A DNA stretch of 64,000 bases from positions 62,001 through 126,000 of the forward strand of contig NZ_RZRU01000019.1 of the NCBI RefSeq assembly GCF_003997495.1, written 5' to 3'. A program made the position numbers and the translations under genes. Position 1 is the first letter of the stretch. The number at the start of each line of letters is the position of its first letter. The notes below the pieces were generated by a model. That model had not been told where the DNA came from, ran no database searches, and worked only from the letters and a program-made list of their open reading frames with translations. Source of the stretch: Mesorhizobium sp. M7A.F.Ca.US.008.03.1.1. Its GTDB lineage: Bacteria > Pseudomonadota > Alphaproteobacteria > Rhizobiales > Rhizobiaceae. This document shows positions 43,556-52,536 of this stretch, in pieces.

Positions 43556-45547
43556 CTACTTGGTATGCAGGCGGGCTTCCGCCGCCGTGGCCGCGGCCTC
43601 GGCGGTAATGCCGAAATGCGGATAGAGTTGCTCGATCGTGCCCGAGGCGCCGAAGCCGGTCATGCCGACGAAGATGCCGTCGGAACCGATCAGATGATCC
43701 CAGCCCTGGCGGATGCCGGCTTCGATCGCCATTTTGATCGGCGCATTGCCGATCGTCTTTTTGCGGTAGTCGTCGCTCTGCTGGTCGAACAGTTCGAAGC
43801 AGGGAACCGAGACGACGCGGGTCGGATGGCCGTGCTTTTCCAACAGCTCGCGCGCGCCAAGCGCGATCTCGACCTCGGAGCCGGTGGCGAAAATCGTTAC
43901 CGCCGCCTCGCCGCTGGCGGCGGCCAGCTCATAGGCGCCCTGGCTGCTGAGGTTCTTGGCCGAGAACTCGGTGCGCACCGTCGGCAGGTTCTGGCGGGTC
44001 AGCGCCAAGGTCGACGGCGTCTTTTCCGACTCGAGGGCGATCTGCCAGCATTCCGCGGTTTCGACCGCGTCGGCCGGGCGGAAGACATTGTGGTTGGGGA
44101 TCGCGCGCAATGCGGCCAGATGCTCGACCGGCTGGTGGGTCGGGCCGTCTTCGCCCAGACCGATGGAATCATGGGTCATGACGAAAATCGAGCGGATGCC
44201 CATCAGCGATGCAAGCCGCATCGACGGACGGGCGTAGTCGGAAAAGCACATGAAGGTGCCGCCATAGGCGATGAGGCCGCCATGCAGCGTCAGGCCGTTA
44301 AGCGCGGCGGCCATGCCGTGCTCGCGGATGCCGTAGTGGACATAGCGCTGGCCGTAGTCGTCTGGCGTGATGTTCTTGGTCTGGCTGGTCTTGGTGTTGT
44401 TGGAGCCGGTCAGGTCGGCGGAACCGCCGATGGTCTCTGGCACCGCGCCGTTGATGACCTCCAGCGCCATCTCGGACGATTTGCGGGTGGCGACCTTCGG
44501 CTTGTCGGCGACAAGCTTCTTCTTGTAGTCGGCAATGACGGCGTCGAAATTGGACGGCAGCTTGCCACTGAGGCGGCGTTCGAACTCGGCTTTCAACTTG
44601 GCGTCGGCCTTGGCCAGGCGGCCTTCCCAGTCGGTACGCGGCTTGGCGCCGGCCTTGCCGGCGGTGCGCCAGGCGTCCAGGATGTCGGCCGGAATCTCGA
44701 AGGGCGGCGAATCCCAGTTGAAGAACTTGCGCGCGCCGGCGATCTCGTCGGCCCCGAGCGGCGAACCGTGCGCCTTGTTGGTGCCGGCCTTGGTCGGCGC
44801 GCCGAAGCCGATGGTCGTCTTGCAGGCGATCATGGTCGGCTTGTCGGAATGGCGGGCAGCTTCGATGGCATAGGCGATGGCTTCCGGATCGGTGCCGTCG
44901 ATATGGCTGGCGTTCCAGCCGGAGGCCTGGAAGCGGGCGACCTGATCGGTGTTGTCGGACAGCGAGACCGGGCCGTCGATCGAGATGTTGTTGTTGTCCC
45001 AGAAGACGATCAGCTTGTTGAGCTTGAGGTGGCCGGCAAGCGCGATGGCTTCCTGGGAAACACCTTCCATCAGGCAGCCGTCGCCGGCCAGTACGTAGGT
45101 GTAATGGTCGACGAGGTCGTTGCCGAAGGCGGCGTTCATGATGCGCTCGCCGAGCGCGAAGCCGACCGAATTGGCGAGACCCTGGCCGAGCGGACCGGTC
45201 GTCGTCTCTATGCCTGTGGCATGGCCGTATTCGGGATGGCCGGCGGTCTTCGAGCCCAACTGACGGAAGTGCTTGATCTGGTCGAGGGTCATGTCCTCGT
45301 AGCCGGTCAGATGCAGCAGCGAATAGAGCAGCATCGAGCCATGGCCGGCCGACAGGATGAAACGGTCTCGGTCGGCCCAGTGCGGGGCCTTGGGATCATA
45401 TTTCAGGAAGCGCGTGAACAGCACCGTGGCAATGTCGGCGCAGCCCATGGGCAGGCCGGGATGGCCGGAATTTGCCTTCTCGACGGCGTCCATGGAGAGA
45501 AAGCGGATCGCATTGGCCATCCGGTCATGTTGTTCACGCGACGTCAT
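43556..45547 (-). CDS. tkt: Transketolase
   Basis: At 663 residues this is normal for bacterial transketolase. It shows [31 protein letters not shown], the thiamine-diphosphate motif [18 protein letters not shown] ending in a WDNNNIS stretch, [19 protein letters not shown], and the C-terminal [22 protein letters not shown]. It moves two-carbon units in the pentose phosphate pathway and in the Calvin cycle where present. It is the first gene of the leftward sugar-phosphate block. The chosen ATG starts [15 protein letters not shown]. Confidence 0.97.
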   Translation of the reverse strand: MTSREQHDRMANAIRFLSMDAVEKANSGHPGLPMGCADIATVLFTRFLKYDPKAPHWADRDRFILSAGHGSMLLYSLLHLTGYEDMTLDQIKHFRQLGSKTAGHPEYGHATGIETTTGPLGQGLANSVGFALGERIMNAAFGNDLVDHYTYVLAGDGCLMEGVSQEAIALAGHLKLNKLIVFWDNNNISIDGPVSLSDNTDQVARFQASGWNASHIDGTDPEAIAYAIEAARHSDKPTMIACKTTIGFGAPTKAGTNKAHGSPLGADEIAGARKFFNWDSPPFEIPADILDAWRTAGKAGAKPRTDWEGRLAKADAKLKAEFERRLSGKLPSNFDAVIADYKKKLVADKPKVATRKSSEMALEVINGAVPETIGGSADLTGSNNTKTSQTKNITPDDYGQRYVHYGIREHGMAAALNGLTLHGGLIAYGGTFMCFSDYARPSMRLASLMGIRSIFVMTHDSIGLGEDGPTHQPVEHLAALRAIPNHNVFRPADAVETAECWQIALESEKTPSTLALTRQNLPTVRTEFSAKNLSSQGAYELAAASGEAAVTIFATGSEVEIALGARELLEKHGHPTRVVSVPCFELFDQQSDDYRKKTIGNAPIKMAIEAGIRQGWDHLIGSDGIFVGMTGFGASGTIEQLYPHFGITAEAAATAAEARLHTK

Positions 45548-45810
45548 GGTTCCTCCAGAAATGGGGGTTTGGGGGCTTGGGAGAGCCCTTGAAAAGGGTG
45601 CGCGACACATAGCAGGCGCGGGCTTTTAGTCAACAAATCGGGTGCACATTTGCCGGTCTTGTGATGCCGGCGGCGGACCTACATTAGCGTTAGCGGGGGA
45701 CAGTCGCGAGAGCTTTGTTGACGTTGCCTTCACCCGGTGCCTAATGTTTCAGGGATAACGCGTTCTGAACGTGAATGATTCGGTGATGGGCAGGGCACAG
45801 GACGAAGGCC

Positions 45811-46083
45811 ATGACCGGGGAAGCCACACTCAAGGAAGTCATCGCGAGGCTGGGCAAAGCCATCGAGGGGCTGGAAAACGCCGTCGCGGCCAAGCTCGAG
45901 CATGAACGCGACTACTCCGAAGCCGAGGCCGAGGTGCAGCGGATGAACGCCGATCGCTCGCGGCTGGCGCAGGAACTCGACAATTCCGAAGCGCGTGCCG
46001 AACGGCTGGAAGATGCCAACAAGGAAGTCTCGCGACGTTTGGTGACCGCCATGGAAACCATCCGCGCCGTGTTGGACAGATAG
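45811..46083 (+). CDS. DUF4164 coiled-coil protein
   Basis: This 90-residue, wholly helical protein (MTGEATLKEVIARLGKAIEG then a heptad-rich region to RAVLDR) matches DUF4164, a short coiled-coil family found next to zapA in rhizobia. It probably acts with ZapA at the division site, by context only. The zapA ATG follows 11 bases after its stop. Confidence 0.85.
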   Translation: MTGEATLKEVIARLGKAIEGLENAVAAKLEHERDYSEAEAEVQRMNADRSRLAQELDNSEARAERLEDANKEVSRRLVTAMETIRAVLDR

Positions 46084-46094
46084 GAGCTGGCCCG

Positions 46095-46460
46095 ATGGCA
46101 CAGGTCACGGTTTCAATCGACGGCAAGCAGTACCGCATGGCCTGCGACGAGGGCCAGGAAGAGCATCTGATCGACCTTGCCGAGCGCTTCGACCGCTATG
46201 TTTCGCACCTGAAGGACTCGTTCGGCGAGATCGGCGATCAGCGGCTGACCGTGATGGCCGGCATCATGGTGATGGATGAGCTCTCGGAATTGCAGAAACG
46301 CGTCAAGGGCATGGAAAGCGAAGTGCTGACCTTGCGCAAGACCCGCGACGAGGCTCTGACCAAGGCCGACAAGAGCGATAGCGTGCTCACCAACGCGCTC
46401 GGCGCGCTGGCACAGCGCATGGAAGACCTGACTGTGACAATGGCAGTCAACAAGACCTGA
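46095..46460 (+). CDS. zapA: Cell division protein ZapA
   Basis: ZapA bundles FtsZ filaments and stabilises the Z-ring. The 121-residue product has VTVSIDGKQYRMACDEGQEEHL, LAERFDRYVSHLKDSFGEIGDQRLTVMAGIMVMDEL, and a C-terminal coiled coil (KRVKGMESEVLTLRKTRDEA). Length and layout are typical. It is cotranscribed with the DUF4164 gene. In many bacteria a 6S RNA follows zapA; here a peroxiredoxin gene follows instead and I could not recognise 6S RNA between them. Confidence 0.92.
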   Translation: MAQVTVSIDGKQYRMACDEGQEEHLIDLAERFDRYVSHLKDSFGEIGDQRLTVMAGIMVMDELSELQKRVKGMESEVLTLRKTRDEALTKADKSDSVLTNALGALAQRMEDLTVTMAVNKT

Positions 46461-46682
46461 GGCAGAATCTCTCCTGTCCAGCCCAACAGCCTCTCATCCG
46501 CGCGCCGCGCATTCGGCAGCATAAAAATGCTCGCCTGCCGCCGACAAGAGTTTCATACTATCTTGCAGTCACGATTTTTGCGCTAAGATGCAACGATGCC
46601 GGGGCAGGAGCTTGATGGCGGCATCGGTTGCCGCTTGCCGTTCCTCGCTGCCGACGGGTTCCGTTTACAGGGGAGATGTACC

Positions 46683-47342
46683 ATGAGCCTTCGTATCAAC
46701 GACATTGCGCCGGATTTTACCGCCGAGACCACGCAAGGGACGATCAAATTCCACGACTGGATCGGTGACGGATGGGCGATCCTGTTCAGCCACCCGAAGA
46801 ATTTCACGCCGGTTTGCACGACCGAACTTGGCACGATGGCCGGGCTCGAAGGCGAGTTCAAGAAGCGCAACGTCAAGATCATCGGCATTTCGGTCGATCC
46901 GGTCGAAAGCCACGGCAAGTGGCAGGACGACATCAAGACGGCGACCGGTCACTCGGTGAACTACCCGCTGATCGGCGACAAGGACCTCAAGGTCGCCAAG
47001 CTCTACGACATGCTGCCGGGCGGTGCCGGCGAAACGTCGGAAGGCCGCACGCCGGCCGACAATGCCACAGTGCGCTCGGTCTACGTCATCGGACCGGACA
47101 AGAAGATCAAGCTGGTGCTGACCTACCCGATGACCACGGGCCGCAACTTCGATGAGATCCTGCGTGCGGTTGATTCCATGCAGCTGACCGCCAAACATCA
47201 GGTGGCGACGCCGGCAAACTGGAAGCAGGGCGAGGACGTCATCATCACCGCCGCCGTCTCCAACGAGGACGCGATCAAGCGCTTCGGCGCCTACGAGACC
47301 ATTTTGCCCTATCTGCGGAAGACCAAGCAGCCATCCGCCTGA
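46683..47342 (+). CDS. 1-Cys peroxiredoxin (Prx6 type)
   Basis: The 219-residue peroxiredoxin has its peroxidatic cysteine in FTPVCTTELGTM (about residue 47) and the long Prx6-type C-terminal part (GRNFDEILRAVDSMQLT, ANWKQGEDVIITAAVSNEDA). No second resolving cysteine is seen, which fits the 1-Cys group. It reduces hydrogen peroxide and organic peroxides. AGGGGAGATGTACC before the ATG sets the start. The 222-base gap upstream contains promoter-like TTGCAG and TAAGAT elements with a short spacer. Confidence 0.93.
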   Translation: MSLRINDIAPDFTAETTQGTIKFHDWIGDGWAILFSHPKNFTPVCTTELGTMAGLEGEFKKRNVKIIGISVDPVESHGKWQDDIKTATGHSVNYPLIGDKDLKVAKLYDMLPGGAGETSEGRTPADNATVRSVYVIGPDKKIKLVLTYPMTTGRNFDEILRAVDSMQLTAKHQVATPANWKQGEDVIITAAVSNEDAIKRFGAYETILPYLRKTKQPSA

Positions 47343-47490
47343 TCCCAGGCGCTTCGGAACGATTTTTGGCGTTCTCGCCCTTGCGGGCCAAGTGATGCTT
47401 GACGGAGGCGTCCGAGTGGAGAAACATGCTCCTTTCGGATGCCGTCAGAGAAAATCATTCCTGCCGGCTAAGGTGGTGGGGAAGCCGGAA

Positions 47491-48363
47491 TTGGACGTAA
47501 CTTTGGCCAGGCCGCAGGTCAGCGGCTTCTACGACAAGCCGACCGGGGCCATCCAGTATGTCGTCGCCGACCAGACGACGAAACGCTGCGCCATCATCGA
47601 TCCGATCCTCGATTTCGATGAGAAATCCGGTGCTACGGCAACGACGAATGCCGATGTCCTGCTCGACTTCGTCAGCGAGCAGGGGCTGAGCGTCGAATGG
47701 ATCCTCGACACCCATCCGCACGCCGATCATTTCTCGGCGGCGCATTATTTGAGAGAGAAGACCGGAGCGCCGACAGCGATCGGCGACAGGGTCGTCGACG
47801 TCCAGAATTTGTGGAAGGCGATCTACAACTGGCCGGATTTTCCCGCCGACGGTTCGCAGTGGGATAGGCTGTTTGGTGAAGGCGAAACCTTCAAGGTCGG
47901 CACGCTTCCGGTCAAGGTGCTGTTCTCGCCCGGGCACACACTGGCCTCGATCACCTATGTGATCGGCGATGCCGCCTTCATCCACGACACGCTGTTCATG
48001 CCCGACAGCGGCACAGCGAGGACGGACTTTCCCGGCGGCAGTGCCGCGCGGCTCTGGCGCTCGATCCAGGACATACTGGCGTTGCCGGACGAGACGCGGG
48101 TGTTCGTCGGCCATGACTATCAGGCCGGCGGCCGTGAACCTTTGTGGGAAAGCACGGTCGCCATACAGAAGGCGACCAACGCCCATCTTGCCGCCGCCCG
48201 CAGCGAGGCCGAGTTCGTCGCCCTGCGCGAGGCGCGCGACAGAACGCTGCCGATGCCGAGGCTGATCCTGCATGCGCTGCAGGTCAACATGAATGGCGGG
48301 AGGCTGCCCGAACCCGAAGCGAATGGCCGGCGGTACCTGAAATTTCCACTGGACGGGCTGTGA
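47491..48363 (+). CDS. MBL-fold hydrolase (ETHE1/Blh-like)
   Basis: This 290-residue metallo-beta-lactamase-fold protein has AIIDPILDFDEKSG, the metal motif DTHPHADHFSAAHYL, FSPGHTLASITYVIGD, HDTLFMPDSGTARTDFPGG and VGHDYQAGG. That is the pattern of ETHE1-type persulfide dioxygenases and the rhizobial Blh proteins for sulfide detoxification. There is no ATG close to the conserved part. The TTG chosen is preceded by GGTGGGGAAGCC, a strong site; a GTG-ATG at 47392-47395 would add 33 unconserved-looking residues. Confidence 0.85.
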   Translation: MDVTLARPQVSGFYDKPTGAIQYVVADQTTKRCAIIDPILDFDEKSGATATTNADVLLDFVSEQGLSVEWILDTHPHADHFSAAHYLREKTGAPTAIGDRVVDVQNLWKAIYNWPDFPADGSQWDRLFGEGETFKVGTLPVKVLFSPGHTLASITYVIGDAAFIHDTLFMPDSGTARTDFPGGSAARLWRSIQDILALPDETRVFVGHDYQAGGREPLWESTVAIQKATNAHLAAARSEAEFVALREARDRTLPMPRLILHALQVNMNGGRLPEPEANGRRYLKFPLDGL

Positions 48364-48391
48364 GGTAAGGTGCGCGGCGTTGCGCTCAAGT

Positions 48392-48565
48392 CTCTTTCTC
48401 CCCGCCACTATACGGGGAGAAGGTGGCGGCAGCCGGATGAGGGGCGGCGGCGACGTTTTGTCATGATCACGCCGCTAATTGCTGCGCCGGCAAACTCGCA
48501 ATCTCGGCGCTGCCCCTCATTGTCCTGCCGGACATTTCTCCCCGTAGAGTGACGGGGAGAAAGAG
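48392..48565. repeat. MITE-like inverted repeat element, family C
   Basis: The ends are imperfect inverted repeats of about 55 bases: CTCTTTCTCCCCG, ACGGGGAGAA, GGCAG, ATGAGGGGC on the left, and the reverse complement of nearly the same on the right. Each end also contains a smaller hairpin (TTCTCCCCG/CGGGGAGAA). The 174-bp element has no gene inside. It fills most of the gap between the MBL gene and the rpoH terminator. Confidence 0.75.
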
Positions 48566-48600
48566 GCTGTCTCTTCGGTTTCGCCAGTTTCCGGCGTCAC

Positions 48601-48636
48601 AAAAAAAAGGCGGCGCCAGTTTCCTGACGCCGCCTT
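48601..48636 (-). terminator. Rho-independent terminator of rpoH
   Basis: On the minus strand AAGGCGGCG, a TCAGGAAACTGG loop region, CGCCGCCTT and an eight-T run, 24 bases after the rpoH stop. Confidence 0.92.
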
Positions 48637-48660
48637 GTATCTTATCGCCGAACCCTGCCT

Positions 48661-49572
48661 TTAAGCCGCGGGTTGCGCCTCAATCGTACGCAGCGCCTGG
48701 GTCTGGCGCTTGGCGGCGGCCTTGACCGCATCCTGCACCTTCTCGAAGGCGCGCACCTCGATCTGGCGCACGCGCTCGCGGCTGATGTCGAACTCGGACG
48801 ACAGCTCTTCCAGCGTCAGCGGCTCCTCGGCGAGGCGACGGGCCTCGAAGATGCGCCGCTCGCGCTCGTTGAGCACGGCAAGAGCGCCCGACAGCATGCC
48901 GCGCCGGTTTTCCAGCTCGTCCTGCTCGATCAGCATGTCTTCCTGGCTTTCGTGGTCGTCGACCAGCCAGTCCTGCCACTCGCCGGACTCACCTTCGCTC
49001 GCCCGGATCGGGGCATTGAGCGAGGCATCGCCCGACAGGCGCCGGTTCATCGACACCACTTCGGCTTCGGAAACGTTCAGCCTGGTGGCGATCTCGGTGA
49101 TCTGGTCGGGCTTCAAGTCGCCGTCGTCGAGCGCCTGGATCTTGCCCTTCACCTTGCGCAGGTTGAAGAACAGGCGCTTCTGATTGGCGGTCGTGCCCAT
49201 CTTGACCAGGCTCCACGAGCGCAGGATGTACTCCTGGATCGAGGCCTTGATCCACCACATGGCATAGGTCGCGAGGCGGAAGCCACGCTCGGGTTCGAAT
49301 TTCTTGACGGCCTGCATCAGGCCGACATTGCCTTCCGAGATCACTTCGCCGATCGGCAGGCCATAGCCACGATAGCCCATGGCGATCTTGGCGACGAGCC
49401 TGAGGTGGCTGGTGACGAGCTTGTGCGCAGCGGAGGTGTCTTCGTGCTCGGCGTAACGCTTGGCGAGCATGTACTCTTCCTGCGGCTGCAGCATGGGAAA
49501 GCGGCGGATTTCTTCCAGATAGCGGCTGAGGCCGCCTTCGCCGGAAACGATACTGGGTAATGACTGGGCCAT
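48661..49572 (-). CDS. rpoH: Heat-shock sigma factor RpoH
   Basis: This 303-residue sigma factor has LSRYLEEIRRFPMLQPQEEYMLAKRY (region 1.2), HLRLVAKIAMGYRGYGLPIGEVISEGNVGLMQAV (2.1-2.2), RLATYAMWWIKASIQEYILRSW (2.3-2.4), then the RpoH-box-like QKRLFFNLRK, and a region 4 helix-turn-helix EELSSEFDISRERVRQIEVRA. It directs RNA polymerase to heat-shock promoters. The rluD gene lies upstream in the same direction, as in other Alphaproteobacteria. Rhizobia often have two RpoH copies; which one this is cannot be told here. Confidence 0.96.
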   Translation of the reverse strand: MAQSLPSIVSGEGGLSRYLEEIRRFPMLQPQEEYMLAKRYAEHEDTSAAHKLVTSHLRLVAKIAMGYRGYGLPIGEVISEGNVGLMQAVKKFEPERGFRLATYAMWWIKASIQEYILRSWSLVKMGTTANQKRLFFNLRKVKGKIQALDDGDLKPDQITEIATRLNVSEAEVVSMNRRLSGDASLNAPIRASEGESGEWQDWLVDDHESQEDMLIEQDELENRRGMLSGALAVLNERERRIFEARRLAEEPLTLEELSSEFDISRERVRQIEVRAFEKVQDAVKAAAKRQTQALRTIEAQPAA

Positions 49573-49777
49573 GATAGCGCCCCCTCTCTATTGGATGGAG
49601 TGATGCCCCCGAAACGCGGCGGGCATGTGACGCGGGCACCAAAAGGCTCGCCCGCGACATCAGATCTTATACAGGAACAAAACCAGAAAAGACAGGCATT
49701 TGTTCAACACGAAACAGTGTGTCACGGTGAAGTGAACAATGTCAGTCAGGTTTTTTGATGGCTTGTTGGTGACGGGT
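49573..49777. promoter_or_regulatory. rpoH upstream region with a candidate promoter
   Basis: On the minus strand TATAAGATC (about 49663-49671) is a good -10. TGTCTT lies 17 bases before it, a weak -35. Further out TTGTTCA and TGAACAA form a spaced inverted repeat (about 49699-49740). I see no thermometer-like fold with confidence. Confidence 0.35.
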
Positions 49778-50818
49778 TCAGAGTTTGCGGAAGCCGCCGA
49801 CGAGTTCCTCCATGTCCCTCGGTAACGGCGCCTCGAACCTCATCGTTAGATGGGTAGTGGGGTGGCGAAATGCAAGAAGCCAGGCATGCAAAGCTTGCCG
49901 GGGAAATGCCTTGACCTGACTTTTCAACGGTTCGGGCAGCCGGTTGGCCTTGGTGCGGAAGGCCTGGCCATAATCGGGGTCGCCGATCACCGGATGGCTG
50001 ATATGCGCCATGTGGACACGGATCTGGTGGGTGCGGCCGGTCTCCAGCCGGCATTCGATAAGGCTGGCCGTGGCGAACTCCTGTTGGCTCTCGCCGAAGC
50101 CCTCCTGCACGGCGAAGTGGGTGACCGCATGGCGGGCGTCGTCGCGTCCTTCCGGCACCACGGCGCGGCGCACGCGGTCGGCGGCGCGGCCGAGCGGCGC
50201 GTCGACCCTTCCGGTCGGCCTCTGCGGTATGCCCCAGACCAGCGCCAGATAGGCACGTTCGAGATCGCCGGTCAGGCCGTGATCGGCGAAAGCCTCGGAC
50301 AGCGACTTGTGGGCGCGGTCGGTCTTGGCGACCACCATGACGCCGCTGGTCTCCTTGTCGAGGCGGTGGACGATGCCTGGCCGCCGCACGCCGCCAATGC
50401 CCGAAAGGCTGTCACCGCAGTGATGGATCAGGGCATTGACCAGCGTGCCGGTCCAGTTGCCGGCGCCGGGGTGAACGACAAGCCCGGCCGGCTTGTTGAT
50501 GACGATCAACTCGTCGTCCTCATAGAGCACTTCGAGCGCGATGTTCTCGCCCTGCGGTTCCGCCGGCTCCGGTTCCGGCATGGTAACCGACACGCTTTCG
50601 CCTGGCGCCATCTTGCGCTTGGTCTCATTGACAGGCTTGCCGTCGACCGAGACCGCGCCCTGCCTGATCAGCATCTGCACGCGGCTGCGTGACATGTCCG
50701 GAGCAAGCCTTGCCGCCAGCCACTGGTCGAGGCGCTGACCGGCCGCATCCGCATCTGCCACCAGCACGGTCGGTACCGCCTCTATCAATTCAGGGGCCTC
50801 TTCGCTATGAGCGCTCAT
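49778..50818 (-). CDS. rluD: RluA-family 23S rRNA pseudouridine synthase (RluD-like)
   Basis: A 346-residue enzyme with an N-terminal S4 RNA-binding domain (GQRLDQWLAARLAPDMSRSRVQMLIRQGAVSVDG) and a RluA-type catalytic domain: LVVHPGAGNWTGTLVNAL, RPGIVHRLDKETSGVMVVAKT with the catalytic aspartate in HRLD, and RTHQIRVHMAHISHPVIGD. It modifies uridines of the large ribosomal RNA. Synteny with rpoH supports RluD. The chosen ATG lies in the divergent gap with a membrane protein gene, 28 bases from its start. Confidence 0.92.
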   Translation of the reverse strand: MSAHSEEAPELIEAVPTVLVADADAAGQRLDQWLAARLAPDMSRSRVQMLIRQGAVSVDGKPVNETKRKMAPGESVSVTMPEPEPAEPQGENIALEVLYEDDELIVINKPAGLVVHPGAGNWTGTLVNALIHHCGDSLSGIGGVRRPGIVHRLDKETSGVMVVAKTDRAHKSLSEAFADHGLTGDLERAYLALVWGIPQRPTGRVDAPLGRAADRVRRAVVPEGRDDARHAVTHFAVQEGFGESQQEFATASLIECRLETGRTHQIRVHMAHISHPVIGDPDYGQAFRTKANRLPEPLKSQVKAFPRQALHAWLLAFRHPTTHLTMRFEAPLPRDMEELVGGFRKL

Positions 50819-50846
50819 TGAAAAACCGTTCCGGAACTGTTTTGCC

Positions 50847-51230
50847 ATGGCCAGCCCGATCGCCGAAGAAGACCAGGATAAGCCGCTCGACCCCGAGGTC
50901 GAAAAGGTGCGCAGGAAACTCGTCCGCTTCGTCGGGATCAATCTCGGCCTGCTGTTCCTCGCCCTTATGGTGGTGATCGGCGCCCTTGTCTACAAAGCGC
51001 GCAATGCACCGCCGGCGAACCCGCCGCTGGCCGGGGATATCCAGACACCCGCCGGCGAACCGGTCAGCGGCGACATCGTGCTGCCGGTCGGGACCAAGGT
51101 GGTCAGCCAGTCGCTGTCCGGCAATCGTGTCTCGATCGATGCCGAGCTTGCCGACGGCAGCCGCACGATCTTCGTCTACGACATCACTGAGCGACGCCTG
51201 ATCGGCCGCTTTGCGATCCGCAACAAATGA
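50847..51230 (+). CDS. DUF6476-like single-pass membrane protein
   Basis: At 127 residues with one transmembrane segment (about 27-50), this begins MASPIAEEDQDKPLDPEVEK; the part after the membrane contains VLPVGTKVVSQSLSGNRVSIDAEL and RTIFVYDITERRLIGRF. It resembles the DUF6476 family, small proteins found divergent from rluD in rhizobia. Function unknown. The C-terminal part should face the periplasm. Confidence 0.75.
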   Translation: MASPIAEEDQDKPLDPEVEKVRRKLVRFVGINLGLLFLALMVVIGALVYKARNAPPANPPLAGDIQTPAGEPVSGDIVLPVGTKVVSQSLSGNRVSIDAELADGSRTIFVYDITERRLIGRFAIRNK

Positions 51231-51261
51231 GCGGCCGGCAACCTATGAACAAGCGTCAGGC

Positions 51262-51669
51262 ATGACCGGGTTCGCCGACCATCGCCGTGTCGCGACCGTG
51301 GCCCTTGTCGTCGCCAACTATGACGAGGCGATTGCCTGGTATGTCGAGCGGCTGGGTTTCCTGCTTGTCGAAAATGTCGATCTCGGCGGCGGCAAGCGCT
51401 GGATCACAGTGGCGCCGGCCAACGGGCAGGGCGCCAGGCTGCTTCTGGCCGAGGCTTCCGACGAGGCACAGAGCAAAAGCATCGGCAACCAGACCGGCGG
51501 GCGTGTCTTCCTGTTCCTGGAAACCGACGACTTCGCCCGCGACCATGCGGCGATGCTGGAAAAGGGCGTCGAATTCCGCGAGGCGCCACGCTTCGAGCCC
51601 TATGGCACGGTGGCGGTTTTCGCCGATCTGCACGGCAATCTCTGGGATCTGATCGAACCGAAACGATAG
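51262..51669 (+). CDS. VOC-family (glyoxalase-like) protein
   Basis: This 135-residue single VOC domain shows VATVALVVANYDEAIAWYVERLGFLLVENVDLG, RWITVAPANGQGARLLLA and VAVFADLHGNLWDLIEPKR. Metal-ligand positions are only partly conserved, with the late glutamate in DLIEP present. It could be a dioxygenase, lyase or binding protein. It begins 31 bases after the DUF6476-like gene and may be cotranscribed. Confidence 0.82.
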   Translation: MTGFADHRRVATVALVVANYDEAIAWYVERLGFLLVENVDLGGGKRWITVAPANGQGARLLLAEASDEAQSKSIGNQTGGRVFLFLETDDFARDHAAMLEKGVEFREAPRFEPYGTVAVFADLHGNLWDLIEPKR

Positions 51670-51716
51670 GCTGACGGCCGGCTTTTCCTTGGCAAGGGAA
51701 AGCGGCCTAACCCCAG

Positions 51717-51745
51717 TTGCTTTTTCCCAGCGCTCAGCCTATATC
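51717..51745 (+). promoter_or_regulatory. Promoter of the tRNA-Glu gene
   Basis: TTGCTT and TATATC with a 17-base spacer; the -10 ends 14 bases before the tRNA 5-prime end, which fits a short leader. Confidence 0.65.
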
Positions 51746-51759
51746 GCCGGTTCTTGAAC

Positions 51760-51834
51760 GCGCCCATCGTCTAGCGGTCAGGACACCGCCCTCTCACGGC
51801 GGGAACAGGGGTTCGATTCCCCTTGGGCGTACCA
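51760..51834 (+). tRNA. tRNA-Glu (CTC anticodon)
   Basis: A full cloverleaf can be drawn: acceptor GCGCCCA with TGGGCGT, D arm with AGCGGTCAGGA, anticodon stem CCGCC/GGCGG around the loop CTCTCAC (anticodon CTC, reading GAG), and T arm AGGGG-TTCGATT-CCCCT. The 3-prime CCA is encoded. The first pair is G-U. Confidence 0.95.
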
Positions 51835-52086
51835 GAGTTTTTCGACAAATTTGCAGGATGCCGTCGATTTCGTTTCTGAAGTCGTGGACCCTCGATACTG
51901 CGGCGTTCGGGAAATCCGCTCTGAACCACGATGGCACCAGCCTTGAAAATCCCAGTGGCACCAACCACGCCAGCCTTCATTTCATTCGTCTGGCAAATGT
52001 TAACGGACCTGAAACCGAGAAGCTTAACGTCCCCGCAACTCACGGCGATATATTAGTTATCGCTTTAGTAGCTGCGGGAGGTTGAA
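51835..52086. other. Gap between tRNA-Glu and the Flp pilin gene
   Basis: No integrase gene or attachment-type duplication of the tRNA end is visible. The last 60 bases are relatively AT-rich (GATATATTAGTTATCGC) and may hold the pilin promoter; GGGAGGTTGAA is its ribosome binding site. Confidence 0.4.
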
Positions 52087-52263
52087 ATGCGGAAAATAGC
52101 CTATCGTTTCGCTTGGGACGAGTCTGGCGCGACCGCGATCGAGTATGGCTTGATCGCGGCTCTTATCGCGCTGGCGATCATCACCGGCGCCGGGGCGCTT
52201 GGCAATTCGCTCAACGGGATGTTTACGAACGTCGGCACTACGATCAACAGCAGCGGCTCGTAA
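52087..52263 (+). CDS. Flp/Fap-type pilin
   Basis: The 58-residue prepilin starts MRKIAYRFAWDESGATAIEY, with a class III leader cleaved after DESG, a glutamate at position 5 of the mature protein, and the hydrophobic helix GLIAALIALAIITGAGAL followed by a short polar tail. Flp pilins form tight-adherence (Tad) pili. None of the cpaA-F/tad assembly genes are nearby, so this is an orphan pilin whose assembly machinery must be elsewhere. The ribosome binding site GGGAGG is strong. Confidence 0.92.
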   Translation: MRKIAYRFAWDESGATAIEYGLIAALIALAIITGAGALGNSLNGMFTNVGTTINSSGS

Positions 52264-52536
52264 GTCGGTACATCAATTCGGTCGGCCATCGACCGGATTC
52301 GTCGGCCTCAGCCTCCAAGAGCGTAGCGTGTACGTCCTTCCGATGCGGGCATCGGAAGTGCGGACGGCGCACTCTCAATCAGTCGGCTTTATCCGTTGCG
52401 TCGCTGCGTTCGTCGCTTCTGGCGCCGCAGGGCTGTTTGCATTAGCATCACGTCACGGACCTGAGGTGCGGCTCCAGCGGCGCGCAGAACGCCGCGCTGT
52501 CCGGACGGCCAGTTGAGCCGTGGGGGAGGAAGGCCA

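Noticed and set aside
43502-45592. Very long frame antisense to tkt
   Set aside because: It covers transketolase in the opposite direction and shows only valine, glycine and arginine-rich shadow sequence.
46461-46682. Possible 6S RNA gene after zapA
   Set aside because: The position is classic, but I could not fold a long single-bubble hairpin there and the usual downstream folate cyclo-ligase gene is missing. A covariance-model search would settle it.
51760-52086. Integration site of a mobile island at tRNA-Glu
   Set aside because: No integrase gene and no repeat of the tRNA 3-prime end could be seen in the window.
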